A DNA stretch of 64,000 nucleotides from Pseudomonadota bacterium (lineage in GTDB: Bacteria > Pseudomonadota > Gammaproteobacteria > Steroidobacterales > Steroidobacteraceae): positions 1 to 64,000 of the forward strand of contig JADJBE010000004.1 of the NCBI GenBank assembly GCA_016703895.1. Reading direction: 5' to 3'. Numbering within the stretch: the stretch's first letter is position 1; each line of letters opens with the position of its first letter. The translations under genes and the position numbers were made by a program. This document shows positions 1 through 11,672 of the stretch, in pieces. The notes beneath the pieces are model-generated. The model had not been told where the DNA came from. It did no database searches and worked only from the letters and a program-made list of their open reading frames with translations.

Positions 1-1063
1 TTCGCGCCGCAGCCCCCACTTGTCGACGAACATCTGCTACATCAAGCAGACGCAGTGTCTCGGCAACGAACTGTTCGCCAGTCGAAGCCAGAAATACGTC
101 ACGCCCCTCGGTAACGTCGATGCCTTCACAGGCTATTGGGTGCGCCAACACGCACTTCGCCATGGCGAACGCGTCGAGCATCTTGAGCTTGGTGCCACCG
201 CCATCGCGAATGGGGCAAATATAGAGCGCTGCCGAGTCGATCAGTGGCCGGATGTCTGGAACGAATCCATGCAGAGTGACTCCTGCCGTATTAGCAGCGA
301 GCTTGACCAAGGATGGCGGCGCTCCGGCACCGATGACGTCCAAGGCAATTCCGGGCCGTAACGCACGCAAGCCCGGCAAAACCGTACGCAGCAAAAACTC
401 CACAGCTGACGCATTGGGATACCAACTCAGAGTACCGACAAATACCAATGAATCGGGGCGCTCCGGCAGCTGCATTGGCGAAAAGTACTCGCAATCCACC
501 CCATTTGGGATTGTGACGCAGCGAGCGCCAGGCTCGAGCTCAAGCAGTCGCTGTGAGTCCAGATCGGAGCAAGTGATATTGGCTGCAAACTGACCAACCA
601 CTGCGCGCTCGTACTCCTCCAGGCGGCTACCTTCCCGCTTGAAGTATGCGCGCTTGAGCAGGCTCGGCTCATTGTCGGCACGCCGCAGCATCATGTGAGA
701 TTCGATGTTGTGATGACCCAGAGTAGCCACCTTCACATCCACTAACTGGGCGTACGGAGCAAGACCAACACAGTCGAAATGCACCAGATCGTATGCTTGC
801 CGATGCGACATCTCCGCGAGACGCGACCGTGCCGCCGCACTTTGCAAGAAGCGCGTCGTGTAGCAGTCTCCCAGCAGCGCCGTCAGCGCAGTGCGCGCTT
901 TGCCAAACGGTCGATCAAGACTTTCAATAGGCAAAAACTCCACCGCATCACAAAACTCGGCGAGTTTTGTGCGCGAATCACTCAACCCGGCTTGCAGATC
1001 GGTCGGGCGCGTAGAATACACGTCCAGAGGTCGCTTCCGGCGCGCGTGCAACGCCAAAGCAAG
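1..1063 (-). CDS. Glycosyltransferase family 4 (GT1 superfamily), partial at both ends
   Basis: A cytoplasmic or membrane-associated sugar transferase, probably adding a residue to the exopolysaccharide. The minus-strand frame is open from the window edge to a TAG at 1064-1066. It shows the acceptor-domain stretch YDLVHFDCVGLAPY, then LVFVGTLSWYPN, and the donor-binding block IRDGGGTKLKMLDAFAMAK typical of GT4 enzymes. The C-terminus runs off the window. The N-terminus is short: the first 50-60 residues expected for the Rossmann acceptor domain are missing, and no ATG lies in frame upstream. A GTG at 1021 is the best visible start. The gene is therefore 5' truncated or frameshifted near 1064, next to the divergently transcribed acyltransferase. 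Family assignment is firm; the sugar is unknown. Confidence 0.8.
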
Positions 1064-1214
1064 CTAGCTCGCGGTTTCTGTGAAATCGATTCCATTTCAT
1101 TGGAAGTTTCCGCTTTCAATCGTGACCGGTCCCATGCAGCGAGTCGGGATTGCGGTACGGTTAAGGCATAATTCTGGCGATATGCGACCCCAGACAGACG
1201 GCGGCACTGAGCGG

Positions 1215-2274
1215 ATGGACGCTTCAACATTACGCCTCGCATCGATTGATGCACTCAAGGCCGTACTCATCTTGCTTGTGGTTGCCATTCACACCGCGCA
1301 ACCAGATGTCCTGCTCGATCCAACACAACTTGGCAACGTTTTGCTGATTGTCCTGACGATCGCAGTTCCCGGGTTTTTCTGGGTTGACGGATTCTTGTTC
1401 GCTGCCAAGCTCGCATCCGCGCCATCATTGCGAACGACGCTGCGCACCGGATGGCAGCGATTGTTACTGCCTTGGCTTATCTTTTCGGTGGGGTATGTCG
1501 CATTGCGCATGCTGGCGCGTAGTCCCCCAGCCGGCGGGGATTCACTGCGTGCGCTGGCAGTTCTGATGCCTGACGCGCTACCACGCACGATTTGGTTCTC
1601 GCTTGCATCGCAGCAGCTCTATTTTTTGCCAACACTGTTTCTGGTTCGGCTGATCGCAGTGTCTCTGTCCCGATCGCTCGCCAAGCTCGCACCATGGACA
1701 ATTCTGCTCATCGCACTAACTATCGGCTATTCGTTTCACCTGTGGATTGGCCCATGGTACACAGCGACGGTTCAACCGCCCGGGCCGGACCCTATTCAAC
1801 ATCTGCCGTGGGGGCTCGGGTTCTTTCTGCTGGGAGTCGCATGCCGACGTGGTGCGCTCGGTGAATTCGGCGCTGGAATCGCTGTGCCGACGGTGCTAGT
1901 TGGAGTTGCGGTCGTCGCACACTTGCAGGGCTCGGCAACGGCCTGGCATACTTTTCAGCTCAGCTATCTTCTGGCGGTGACTTGGCTACTCGTACGGCTG
2001 AAGACTTTCCCGCGATGGCTACTGTTCGTCGGCCGACGGACAATGGGCATTTATCTTCTGCATGCTCCAATTGCACTTGTGCTCGCCCGCTGCCCTCTGG
2101 ATTGACACGCTGGAACTTACTGATATGACAGCGTACCTGCTGATTGTTCTAACCACACTGGCGCTGTCGCTCATCGCGACTCTGATCGCGGAACGGCTCG
2201 GTTGGGCCGGATTTTTGTTCGGCGACGGCGTCAAAGCAGATCGCAACCTCAAGCTGACAAGTCGCGTCGAATAA
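1215..2274 (+). CDS. Acyltransferase family 3 membrane protein (frameshift near the C-terminus)
   Basis: An integral membrane O-acyltransferase of the kind that acetylates surface polysaccharides. The N-terminal signature (residues R..SIDALKAVLI and the following VAIH) is the family's first helix with its catalytic-region histidine, and about ten hydrophobic helices follow. The first frame stops at 2105 just after YLLHAPIALVLA. The frame shifted by one base then continues with another membrane helix (MTAYLLIVLTTLALSLIATL) and a short basic tail ending at 2274, which restores the usual length. A one-base indel near 2085-2095 is therefore likely. I chose ATG 1215; ATG 1182 is also in frame. The 3' end overlaps the convergent FkbM gene by about 26 bases. 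Confidence 0.75.
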
Positions 2275-3124
2275 ACGCGAAATTCGCATAGCTGTAGACA
2301 TTCGATTGCGGGTCGGATACGTCGATCGGCCTTAGGCCCGAGCCAAACGGGAGCAGTTGAAACGCATCGTAATCGCTGAGCATCTGTGCCAGCTCATATA
2401 GCGAATGCCCGGTGAACAGCTGGTGCCAGTTATACTCGATCTGGACGATTCTGGGCCGTAGCTCGCGAATTGTGCGTTGCGCACCCTGAAGCACCTGATA
2501 TTCAAACCCTTCTACATCGATCTTCAATAGATCGATATGAGCTATTTGCTGCACGCGATCGGCTGCGAACAGATAGTCATCAAGTGATACGACTGGTACG
2601 TTGGTGGTTCTCGTCTGAGCCGCCGCCACGTAGGGAATTGCGGCAACCTTGTCACTGAAAGTAGCAAGCTCCGAATCGTCACTATCAAATCGCAACTGCA
2701 GCTCGCCGGACTGATCGGCGACGCCGCAGTTGACGGCAGTCACCCGACCCGGATGCTCGGACGCTATGGACTCCAGTCGCCGAAACGCGCCTGGTAGCGG
2801 CTCAAATGCAAGGACATGCGCGTTGGTTTGACGTAACAACTCGAGTGTATAAGCGCCGTTGTTGGCACCGATATCGATACAGAATGTTGCTTGGCCACTG
2901 GCGGCCAGCCTGACCAATTTGGCCTCGCCCGTCTTCTTTGGCTCGCAGCAATGGTTGTAGCCAAGACCGCGCAGCGCAACGGTCATGAGCGCAGCATTGA
3001 CCGTTGCCATACCAGGACGGGCCAGAATCCGATCCAACACACTGATCAACAGTGCGCGTACACCGTCACGCAACGCCCGGCATGCGCGGCAACCACCGTC
3101 AGGACTTGAAGCTGTCATCACCAC
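2249..3124 (-). CDS. FkbM family methyltransferase
   Basis: An S-adenosylmethionine-dependent methyltransferase of the FkbM family; in polysaccharide clusters these usually O-methylate a sugar. The 291-residue protein has SAM motif I at residues 81-93 (CIDIGANNGAYT), the acidic post-motif AFEP at 105-109, and the FkbM signature DLLKIDVEGFE at about 198-208. The reading frame is intact, unlike both neighbours. The N-terminal 60 residues include a Cys-containing stretch (CRACR) of no known role. It sits between an acyltransferase and a glycosyltransferase, which supports polysaccharide decoration. The exact acceptor cannot be seen. Confidence 0.85.
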   Translation of the reverse strand: MVMTASSPDGGCRACRALRDGVRALLISVLDRILARPGMATVNAALMTVALRGLGYNHCCEPKKTGEAKLVRLAASGQATFCIDIGANNGAYTLELLRQTNAHVLAFEPLPGAFRRLESIASEHPGRVTAVNCGVADQSGELQLRFDSDDSELATFSDKVAAIPYVAAAQTRTTNVPVVSLDDYLFAADRVQQIAHIDLLKIDVEGFEYQVLQGAQRTIRELRPRIVQIEYNWHQLFTGHSLYELAQMLSDYDAFQLLPFGSGLRPIDVSDPQSNVYSYANFAFIRRDLSA

Positions 3125-3164
3125 CTGGTCAAGTCTCGCAACACATGCGGACTACTGGCGACCA

Positions 3165-4272
3165 TCACGTCATCACTGCCATTGCATCGGCCATCCGTCT
3201 GGCAACCGCCGCCCAGGTAAACTGTGTTTCCAGCCGCTTGCGGCCGGCAATACCAAATTCAGTGCCCATCGGCGGCGACGCTGCAATCTCCAGCATGGCG
3301 TTGGCTAGCGAGCCGGCATCGCCTCGCTCGACGAGCAACCCTGTCTCACCCTCTACGATGATCTCCGGCATGGCAAATTCCCGCACACCGATACAGGGCA
3401 GACCGTGCGCCATTGCTTCAAGCAGCGAGATACCAAATGGCTCATAGAGCGACGGCAAGACGTAAACCGAAGCCTTACGGTACTCCTCCTCGAGAATCTC
3501 GACGTGGGCAGGGTTCTCCGTCGCAAGAATCCGCGGCACTCGACTCCCGTCGGCAAGTTCTGCAACTCCGGACCAATGATCACGAGCGTCGCATTGCGCA
3601 TTTTGCGTCGAACCTGCCGGAACGCCTCGAGCAACACTTCACCACCCTTACGCTTGAAGTCACGTCCGACCAGCAGGAACCGTGGCTCAGGATTTCGCAC
3701 GGTAACCATCTCGGGCAGGGGATCGAAATTAAGTCCGCAACCTGCGACGACAATTTTCGAATGCGGCACGCCAAAGTCACGCGTAAAAGTCGATGCAAGC
3801 CAAGCACTGAAGGTAAAGATACCGCGTAAGTCTCGATACAGATCACGCTCCCATGCAAGGCAAGCACGCATCTCGGCGCTGTCTGCCGGCAGGGCAATGT
3901 TGCCCGCCGCTATCCGTGTCGCAATGCTCCCGTCCTGATAGGTAAAACACGGACGATCAGTCGTATCGCTGACCCGATAGTAGGCACCCGCTTGCAGAAC
4001 TGCATCAAATGGCTGCTCGAAAGACGCAATCTTCCGCCTGACGATTTGTGTCTGCGTGCAAAGAACCGCGTATCAACATGGTAAGCCTCCTTCCATGCGG
4101 CAAGCGGCGAACGGACGTTTCGCAACCGATATAGCCGGTCTTCGAATCGACTCATGCGCACGTCGAGGACGCCGGCAAGCGACCCATTGTTGCGCAAATT
4201 GCCAAATAGAAACGGCGAGGCCCCAGACCAGCTTCGTGGATGGAACGGCGGTTCGTTAATGATTCCAGGCAC
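3165..4272 (-). pseudogene. Glycosyltransferase family 4, two frameshifts
   Basis: Three consecutive minus-strand frames make one GT4 enzyme. The N-terminal piece (from about 4272) has NEPPFHPRSWSGASPF, a typical start of the acceptor domain. The middle piece (about 4060 to 3530) carries FTFSAWLASTFTRDFGVP and FLLVGRDFKRKGGEVLLEAF. The last piece (to 3165) has VLPSLYEPFGISLLEAMAHG, the donor-sugar binding E-x7-E region, and ends in a normal C-terminus. Frame changes lie near 4060 and 3530. The apparent first codon is GTG at 4272 and a normal start methionine is not visible. Because every part is well conserved, the breaks are either recent mutations or sequence errors. Acceptor and donor sugars are unknown. 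Confidence 0.75.
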
Positions 4273-4525
4273 TTCACAGCAGCGAATTAATGTTACAAGC
4301 GATTGACGGAGCTATTCTAAGTGCTTCTTACGCCGTGGCGGTGGTTTGATTCAGCTGCACCATTTGAACTAGACGAGCACACCCGGGTTTACCGACAACC
4401 TTGGCTGTCGCAACACTGCGACGGAACCCGGCGCCGACGTTACTCAGACGCACGTCCTTGGCGCGGTGCAATCTGTCCTGCGGTATCCTCGAAGTTATAA
4501 GACCCCAAAATAGGCAGCAATAAAA

Positions 4526-5470
4526 ATGATGACGACTGGATCGACTCTGGTAACGGGCGGCGCAGGATTTCTGGGCTCGCATCTCTGCGACCGTTTGATT
4601 GCTGCCGGACAAAACGTGATATGTGCTGACAACTACTTCACCGGCTCACGTTCCAATGTCAGCCAGCATTTGCGTGAACCTCGCTTTGAATTGCTGCGGC
4701 ACGACATTACGTTTCCGCTCTACATAGAGGTCGACGGCATCTTCAATCTGGCGTGCCCTGCAAGTCCCATTCACTACCAGCATGACCCGGTCCAAACTAC
4801 CAAGACCAGCGTCCATGGTGCTATCAACATGCTCGGCCTCGCCAAGCGCACCGGCTCCCGCATCCTGCAAGCCTCAACTAGCGAGGTTTACGGTGATCCT
4901 GCCGAGCATCCGCAAGCGTGAATCCTACTGGGGCACGTGAACCCGGTCGGCCCGCGCTCCTGCTATGACGAGGGCAAGCGCTGCGCAGAGACGCTGTTCT
5001 TTGACTACCATCGACAGCATCAGCTCGACATCAAAGTAGTCCGCATATTCAATACCTACGGCCCACGCATGCACCCCAACGATGGCCGGGTCGTCAGCAA
5101 TATGATCATGCAAGCATTACAAGGCAACGATCTGACGATATTCGGCGACGGTAGCCAGACCAGAAGCTTCTGCTACGTCGATGATCTCATTGAAGGCATG
5201 ATGCTGGCGTTCAATTCTGGCCCCAACTTTACGGGACCGGTGAATCTAGGCAATCCAACCGAGTTCACGATCCTCGAACTCGCTGAGCGAGTGCTAACGG
5301 CAACACACTCCAAGTCGAAACTCACGTTCAAGCCTCTGCCGGTAGACGATCCGCGTCAGCGCAAGCCTGATATCTCGTTGGCCAGTAGCACTCTCGGCTG
5401 GACGCCGCGTGTCGCGCTGCAAGACGGCTTGAAGGAGACAGTTGCTTATTTTCGCCAACTGACTAACTGA
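4526..5470 (+). pseudogene. UDP-glucuronate decarboxylase (UDP-xylose synthase) family, two compensating frameshifts
   Basis: An extended short-chain dehydrogenase that would convert UDP-glucuronate to UDP-xylose. It has the NAD-binding GGAGFLGSHLCDRL at residues 11-24, the family-typical DNYFTGSRSNV and ACPASPIHYQHDPVQT, a catalytic STSEVYGDP region, and CYDEGKRCAE with the Y-x3-K pair. The frame hits TGA at 4919 in the conserved segment HPQ-E-SYWG-H-VNP. One extra T near 4919 and one missing C near 4938 would restore that segment exactly and return to the original frame, so the gene is probably intact in the organism. UDP-glucose dehydrogenase at the other window edge would make its substrate. 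It converges on the DUF4091 gene. ATG 4526 and ATG 4529 are both possible starts. Confidence 0.82.
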
Positions 5471-5496
5471 AGCTGCTGACACCTATACACGTGTGC

Positions 5497-7515
5497 CTAT
5501 TTGACTTTTAAAGACTGCGGTGGCTGCGGCTTTTGATCATTAGCAACAGCATCAACGATAATATCAGCCAATTCACGCCGGGCCTCCTCCCAGGCCGCCG
5601 AACTCACAGGCCAGGAGATGTCACCCAGCTTCCAGGTGGGGTCTGAAAGATCCTCAACACCAACCTCCCAATAGACCTTGGGAACCATCCTGCTAACGAT
5701 TGCTTTAGTGCGCACCGGATCTTTGGCCTTTGCCAGAGCCAGATACTCGACATCCTGAATTCCTCTACGCCAGTGCTTCAAGCGCAGTGACGCGAAGGCC
5801 CCGGTCAGTCCGTAGGAGTCGTCGGGGAAGAGACTGTCACGCGCGGGGTACATCAATACGCCGTCGCCGTTCGAGTAGTTCCAGCCCGTGCGCCCGATGA
5901 TCGGGTCAAATTTGTCGTCTATTCCATAAGTGCGAGCCGATGCGAAGACATTCGTCTGCTTGCCGGACGTCTGGTAGTCATTGTAGTAATTGGCCAGATA
6001 GTAGAACTGCCGGCCAATACCCAGCTTGTACTGTGCCCAGGGGATCATTCTGACCGAAGTACCATCGTCCTCCGTCATATAAGTGCCGGACGCAATACGC
6101 TTGCCATTGTATTGCCAGACGTCACCGCCCCGACCGCGCTGTTGGTCGACGGCCTGCTGCACGGTGGACGTCTGACCGACGGCCAGCCACTGCGCCATGA
6201 TGTCGTATCGCGGTACTTGTGCGACGCCTTTATCGACATAAACGGTGGAAAAGATCTTTAGGTTTTGCCCAACACCAGGATTCGACTTGTAATTGTCGAG
6301 TCGGGCATTGATATCACTGACGGTCTTCGCGTCTTACAGATTCGGCTCATCGACGTCGTAGACAAAGCGGTCTACCGACGGGAAATTGCTCTGGAAGTAC
6401 TGCTCCCACTCATTCATGCGGCGATGAACGACTGAGCGGTCCTCTCGCGTCCAAGGGGCGCTGCCATAGGGTCCGATTACGAACAGATCCTGGCCGACTC
6501 CTTCGCCGGGTCCAGCATAGCCATTCTTCGCCGTGAAGAAATTACCGCGCAACTTCTCGATATATGTTGGCGAAGGTGGCGCCACGACACCGGGAGCTTC
6601 CTCAGGGTACTCACCACCCACCAAGGTAATTCGATGCCGGCGAGCTAACAGGAAGTAGCGGTCGCGTGCTTGCTGCGCGACCACATACTCAACCGTGCCA
6701 CGATCGGGAAACCGCTTGCCGGCGACGCGCTCAGCAACATCGTACGGGTCCAGTGGCACCATTGTCTTCGATGTCGTGGTGTCCGGCAGCGCGAAGGCCT
6801 CGACTTGTAGCGCTACCGGAACGCGAATAACTTTGCCGCCGACTTCGGAGACAGTCACAGTGCCCGTGTACCCGCCGGCCGGCGCAGACTTGGGAATATA
6901 GATGTCGGCCCAGATGCTCTGGTTGGTCTGAGCAGCGATATCGAAACTTGCATGCAGCTCTATCGGCACTGCAATATCAGGAAAATACTTGTCCGCGCCC
7001 GGCCGATCTTGCCAACCACCGATCGTAATCGTCCGGTTGTTGGCATTCACCGTAAAGGGGCGACGCATCTTGCTGGGAATATGCCGCTCGTCGTAAGTGT
7101 CGTATCCCAGGCGAGAGAGGCCCTTCACCTGCAGGTAGCGCACGAAAAAGACTTCGATATCACGGCCCACGTAGCTGAATAGGTCGTCGCCGCTCACCTG
7201 ACGGCTACCTATACGCGCACCGTCCGGCCCCAGCAACTCATTAAATTGGACTGACACTCGTCGCGCGCCCTGGCTCGATTCGAGCACCAGATTGAAACTG
7301 ACGATCTCGTTACGCGCCGCAAACAATTGCACCGAGTTGCCAGCCCAAAGGCTATTCGCAACGTTGCCACTCGCAGCCCGCATCTCGTGCTGCATGACTT
7401 TATCCGCGCCGTCGTTGGCCCATACTGCGGAAATGTCTGCTATTGCGATGGCCGGAGAAATGGCGACTATCGCGGCAGCAATCGCGGCACACCTAAGCTT
7501 CAAAGAATCCAACAT
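5497..7515 (-). pseudogene. Exported DUF4091 (glycoside-hydrolase-like) protein with one in-frame stop
   Basis: A secreted protein of about 670 residues resembling the DUF4091 family, which has a TIM-barrel glycosidase-like fold. ATG 7515 is chosen because it begins a clear signal peptide (basic LKLR, then an Ala/Ile-rich core ending near AIAIADISA). A beta-rich N-terminal domain follows, then the barrel region with the acidic motif VYDVDEPNL. The frame is interrupted by a single TAA at 6334-6336 directly after that motif. The same frame continues without a shift through GRTGWNYSNGDG and EYLALAKAKDP to a C-terminus at 5497. A CAA to TAA change would explain the stop. It lies downstream of the XrtA operon on the same strand and could trim or modify the exported polysaccharide, but the substrate is unknown. 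Confidence 0.7.
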
Positions 7516-7580
7516 CACACCCCCGGAATAGCGGACAACAGAGTGAAACACGGTCGGCGGCTCCCAACCTGAGACCTGCG

Positions 7581-9103
7581 TCAAGGCTTTGCAAGGTCGT
7601 TACTGCGAACTCTGTACCAGCGATCAGTTCCCTGCCCAGGGGCAACGAAGTCGTAATTGGCCTCTAGCCATAGCAGCAAGACTGGCGCGTGCGCCTCAAC
7701 AGCCTGTCGATCACTGGTTGCGACATATACTAGTTCCGGTCTGGTTAGCGAGAACTCTGTCGCCATTCGACGCCACATCTCCTTGCTCAGTGCAGCGCCC
7801 GACCACGTGGCTACACTCACTGGGCAGTGCTTGCCCGCAAAGAACAGTAAGGCGGGGTCGCCGATCACGCAGAGACTGCTGGCACGCTGTGCACGGAACC
7901 AATGACTTTGCCGTTGTACTGCCGGATATCCGGGTGCCAGTGCGTTGAGGTATCTCTGCTGATCCTCATAACTACTCGTCAAGATGAACGCGAGGTCCAG
8001 TTTTCTTTGCAGCTGCGAGTACGCTGGAGCTGCAGCAAGCGCAAACAGCAGGCAGAGCGATCCGCCAGCAAGTTTGAGCGTTGGACATTCCGGCCACCAG
8101 TCCGCACGCGCCGCAAGCTGCGCCAACACAATCAGGCCAAGCATCAGGAGCGGCGGCTTGAGCAGCGTTGTGTGATAGGCCCACCAGCTATTGCGCTGGA
8201 TGAGCATTACGAAGAGCGCGGCCACCAGCCAAACGATGAGTATCAACTTGACGGCGCGCGCGCCCGGCGACGCGCTGCGGAATAGCGAAACTGCGGCCAA
8301 TATCACCAGAGGGATCGACGTTGCCAACAGCCACAGCAGCGATCCAAGGAGTCGAGAAATCGGCGCTGCTGAGTCAGCGGTCAGAACCGAAAAAGGATAG
8401 ACAAAGGAAACGCGAATGAACTCGCTAAATGAGCCACTCACCAATAGCGGAATACTCAATATCCCTGCCGTTACCAGAAGACCACACGCCACCCATGCGC
8501 TTGCAACGAGTAAACGACCATACGTAGCGCGTGGTTTCGTACGAGACTGCTGCCAAAGGCCAGCAAGCACGAGCATACCGCCGATCGCTAGCAACAACAG
8601 TTTAAGAAAAGCGAGACACGCCAAGGCTACGCCTACTGACAGCCAGTACGACGCACGCAGTCTGCCGCACGTCAATTCATGAGCTATGTACATTAGGGGC
8701 AGTACGGCGAAGCTCTCGACTTGAGATAGATGCCAGCTCGGGGCCGCCAGCAGGACCGCGCCACCGACCAACGCAGGCGTCATGACGGCGATACTGCTGC
8801 CAGCAGTCGCGGCCGCAACAATTCTCATTGCCAACAGACTAGTTACCGCCCAGCTAACAATTTCCAGCGCCCGCACGGCTTGAGCAAGCTCCAGCGGAAA
8901 ATAGGACGCTGCTAGGTAGATCCAGTATATTCCTGGCTGCTTGACATCCCAGAAATCAAGATAAAGTCGAGCGCCACCAGCTATTTCACGGGCGCCGACT
9001 GCGAAAAATATTGATCGCCCGTAAACGGGACCCAGAGGCTGGTCGCGGCGGAAAGTGCGAACAGGCCCCAGGCGATCAAGCCTAGCTGTTGCTTGAGAGT
9101 CAC
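7581..9103 (-). CDS. GT39/ArnT-like membrane glycosyltransferase (homopolymer frameshift)
   Basis: A multi-pass inner-membrane enzyme of the dolichyl-phosphate-mannose/ArnT superfamily, transferring a lipid-linked sugar on the periplasmic side. The long intact part starts at a GTG (8876) and has about ten hydrophobic helices plus a soluble C-terminal domain (residues with CVIGDPALLFFAGKHCPV). Upstream the same strand encodes the conserved first loop, AVGAREIAGGARLYLDFWDV then KQPGIYWIYLA, and before that a helix ending LWVPFTGDQYF. These join only if one T is added to a run of five T near 9008, so a homopolymer error is likely. The proposed full start is GTG 9103. It follows the tyrosine kinase by 32 bases and probably ends the XrtA operon. 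Confidence 0.72.
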
Positions 9104-9135
9104 CGAACTGGCGGCGAGCTCAGCACTAGTTCACG

Positions 9136-10041
9136 CTAGAAACTACTCAACGCCTTCGGCACCGGCGTATCGCCGTACCGGTCACCGTATGAGTAGCCGT
9201 AGTAGTACCCCTCGAGTTTGGATTGCGTGACGCGATTGAGTATCAAGCTGATCCCTTCGCGCTCGCCCAGCAGGTGCAGGGCGTCCTGCACGGCACGCTG
9301 CACGGTGGAATCGGCACGCACGACCATCAGGACCTGCCCGGCATGATGCGCCAGAGCGGCAGCCTCCGTCGTCACCAGCAACGGCGGGGTGTCGAGTACG
9401 ATGTAGCGGTTCTTGTCCTGCAGCAGTTGCTGCATCACCGTGTCCATTCGGGCACTGGAGAGGAATTCATTGGCCGTGTCGGTGATCTTGCCCGCCGACA
9501 ACGCATAGAGGCCCTTGATATTAGTACCGAGCACGAAGTCTTCGACGTCAGCTTGGTCGTCCGACAGCGCATCTAGCAGCCCCGGATACCGCTCGATATT
9601 GAGTAGCCGGCTGGTGTTGGGCTTGGCGATATCGCCGTCGACCAGCAGCACCGACGAGTCTCGTTCGAGTGCGAGCGACAACGCGAGGTTGAGGGCCGTA
9701 AAGGTCTTGCCTTCACCAGGCAATGCACTGGTCACCATGATAACGCGCGATGCACTGCCGACAGACACGCTGCCGCTGGCGGCCATCGACACAACCTGGC
9801 GCTTGATATGCCGATAGTCGGACACCTGCTGGTGCTGCTTGTCCTCGGGCGCCAACACACCCGACGCGAGCAAGGTGTCGCTGTCGACATCGATTGTCTG
9901 GCGCGGCGTGCGACGCGGCGCCGAGGTCGGGCCAGGCAACGCGGCCGGCTCAGCTGCTGGAGCTGGCTTCGGCTGGGGTGCCGCACCGGCTGCCGCGCTC
10001 TCAGCGCGCATTTTCTGTAGGGCTTTTTCAATGAGGCTCAT
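9136..10041 (-). CDS. XrtA-associated tyrosine autokinase (BY-kinase, Wzc-C/CpsD-like)
   Basis: A cytoplasmic bacterial tyrosine kinase that works with the adjacent Wzz-type protein to control polysaccharide polymerisation. It has the N-terminal MSLIEKALQKM common in XrtA-system kinases, a Pro/Ala-rich linker (residues 18-45), Walker A SALPGEGKT at 105-113, Walker A' VLLVDGDIAKPN from 131, and Walker B YIVLDTPP at about 213-220. The C-terminal tail is tyrosine rich (EGYYYGYSYGDRYGD), the expected autophosphorylation cluster. It lacks membrane helices, so it is the split kinase rather than a full Wzc. A good ribosome site (GAGGT) precedes ATG 10041, 12 bases after the chain-length gene. Confidence 0.92.
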   Translation of the reverse strand: MSLIEKALQKMRAESAAAGAAPQPKPAPAAEPAALPGPTSAPRRTPRQTIDVDSDTLLASGVLAPEDKQHQQVSDYRHIKRQVVSMAASGSVSVGSASRVIMVTSALPGEGKTFTALNLALSLALERDSSVLLVDGDIAKPNTSRLLNIERYPGLLDALSDDQADVEDFVLGTNIKGLYALSAGKITDTANEFLSSARMDTVMQQLLQDKNRYIVLDTPPLLVTTEAAALAHHAGQVLMVVRADSTVQRAVQDALHLLGEREGISLILNRVTQSKLEGYYYGYSYGDRYGDTPVPKALSSF

Positions 10042-10053
10042 GGAACAATTACC

Positions 10054-11663
10054 TCAGCTCAGAATTCGCTGCACGAGCCCTGCGCCCGCACCGCCAATCA
10101 GAGTTACTAGGAGACAAATACCTGCCAGACCCGCAAATGCGATTGCCAGTCGGCGCCGATCGGACGCTTCCGCAGCGGTCGTGGCCTGGGGTGAATAAGA
10201 ACCGACCGATGCGATGACCGGCAGGCCGGTCGCGTTCTCGAGCGTGGTGGCGTTTGCAAACGTCGGCGCCATTTGACTGGCGACAAAAGCGGCGCCCAAC
10301 GCGGCCAACACGCCTGCGAGCAAGCCCCCGAGTGTCAGCAGCGGGCGGTTCGGTGCCACCGGATCGACGTCCGCGGACGGCGGGTCGATCACTTCGAAAC
10401 GGACGACACCGGTCTGTTCGGCGTCTTCGGACACCTTGGCTTTCTCGAGCCGGTCGACGAGCGCCTCGTACTGCGCCTTGGTAACGCCGTAGTCGCGGTT
10501 GAGTCGCGACAGCTCCTGCTCGACTTCTGGCGCCGTGTCGACAGTCTTGCGAAGATTCGCCACTTCACTACTGTGTTGGGCAACGGCACCGCGCAATGAG
10601 GCGATGTCGACGTCAGCCTGATTGAGCTGCAACTGGATGTTCTGGTACACAGGGTTGGAGCTGAGCGAGCGAATGGCACCGCTACCTGCGCCGCCGCGAC
10701 GAATATCGTCAAGCTCCTTGGCTTCCCGAGTCTTCAAATCCTTGAGCGTGTTCTGCAGCGCAATGACTTCGGGATGCTTATTGGTAAACTTCATCAACAG
10801 ATCTTCGAGCTTGGCCTCGGTGTCCTGCACCCGCAGCGAAAGATCCGTGGGGAACCGCCGGTCAGCCCCGACGCGCCGGCGGACGTGCCCGGCGTATACG
10901 GTCGCGATGATCGCAGCTGCCGCGACAGCTCCGCACGCCGGTTGGTAGCGAGCGTCAATTCGGACTGCGACCGCTGCAGCGCCTCCATCTCATTGCTGAG
11001 CCGCGAGAAGAAATCACCCTTCTCGCCAGGAATCAGGCCGACGTTGCGCTTCTTGAAATCCGCCAATCGCGCCTCGGACGCCGACAGGCGCTGCTCGTAG
11101 TCACGGATCTGATCGCGCAAGAAGCGCTGCGCCGTATCGGAATCGGAACGCTTGCCGCCGATGGTATCGTCGACGAACGACGCAACGAGGTTGCGCACCA
11201 CGGCGAGGCTCTTTTCCCGTACTGGGTGGCGATAAGCGATCGTATACAGACTGTCAGTGGAGTTAGGGCCACTGTTGCTGTTCACATCCCGCTGCTGCAG
11301 TTTGATCGTGACTTCATCGCGCAGGCTCTGCACGAGTTTATCCATATCGCCTGCGCTACCGACCGACACGTCGAGATCAGTTGCTCGGGCCACTTTTTCG
11401 AGGTTCGGGCGACTGAGCAGCGCCTGCCGCACCAGATTTAACTGCGACTCGACGTCTTGTTCCATCGCAATGCCCTGCAACACCGGCTTCAGTGCGGTAC
11501 GGGTGTCGACATACACCCGGGCGCTCGACTCATAGACATTGGGCAGGAACATGATGACCAGCCACGCCAGCAAGCAGACGCCCCAGGCGACGGCGACACC
11601 GAGCCAGCGCCAGCGCCACAAGGCGCGCAGCTGTACTAACAGATTACCGATTAATTCATGCAT
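10054..11663 (-). CDS. XrtA-system polysaccharide chain-length determinant (Wzz family), one frameshift
   Basis: An inner-membrane Wzz-like co-polymerase. The first piece (11663 to about 10850) starts MHELIGNLLVQLRALWRWRW, a short cytoplasmic tail then a membrane helix, followed by the periplasmic coiled-coil domain with PNVYESSARVYVDTRT and QRFLRDQIRDYEQRL. The second piece (to 10054) contains LEDLLMKFTNKHPEVIAL, more coiled coil, the proline-rich PPSADVDPVAPNRP and the closing membrane helices. The change of frame is near 10850-10870, in a stretch with GGGG. Both halves fit one XrtA-type chain-length protein of about 530 residues, so I list one gene. It lies between prsT and the tyrosine kinase. 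Confidence 0.82.
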
Positions 11664-11672
11664 GACACAGTC

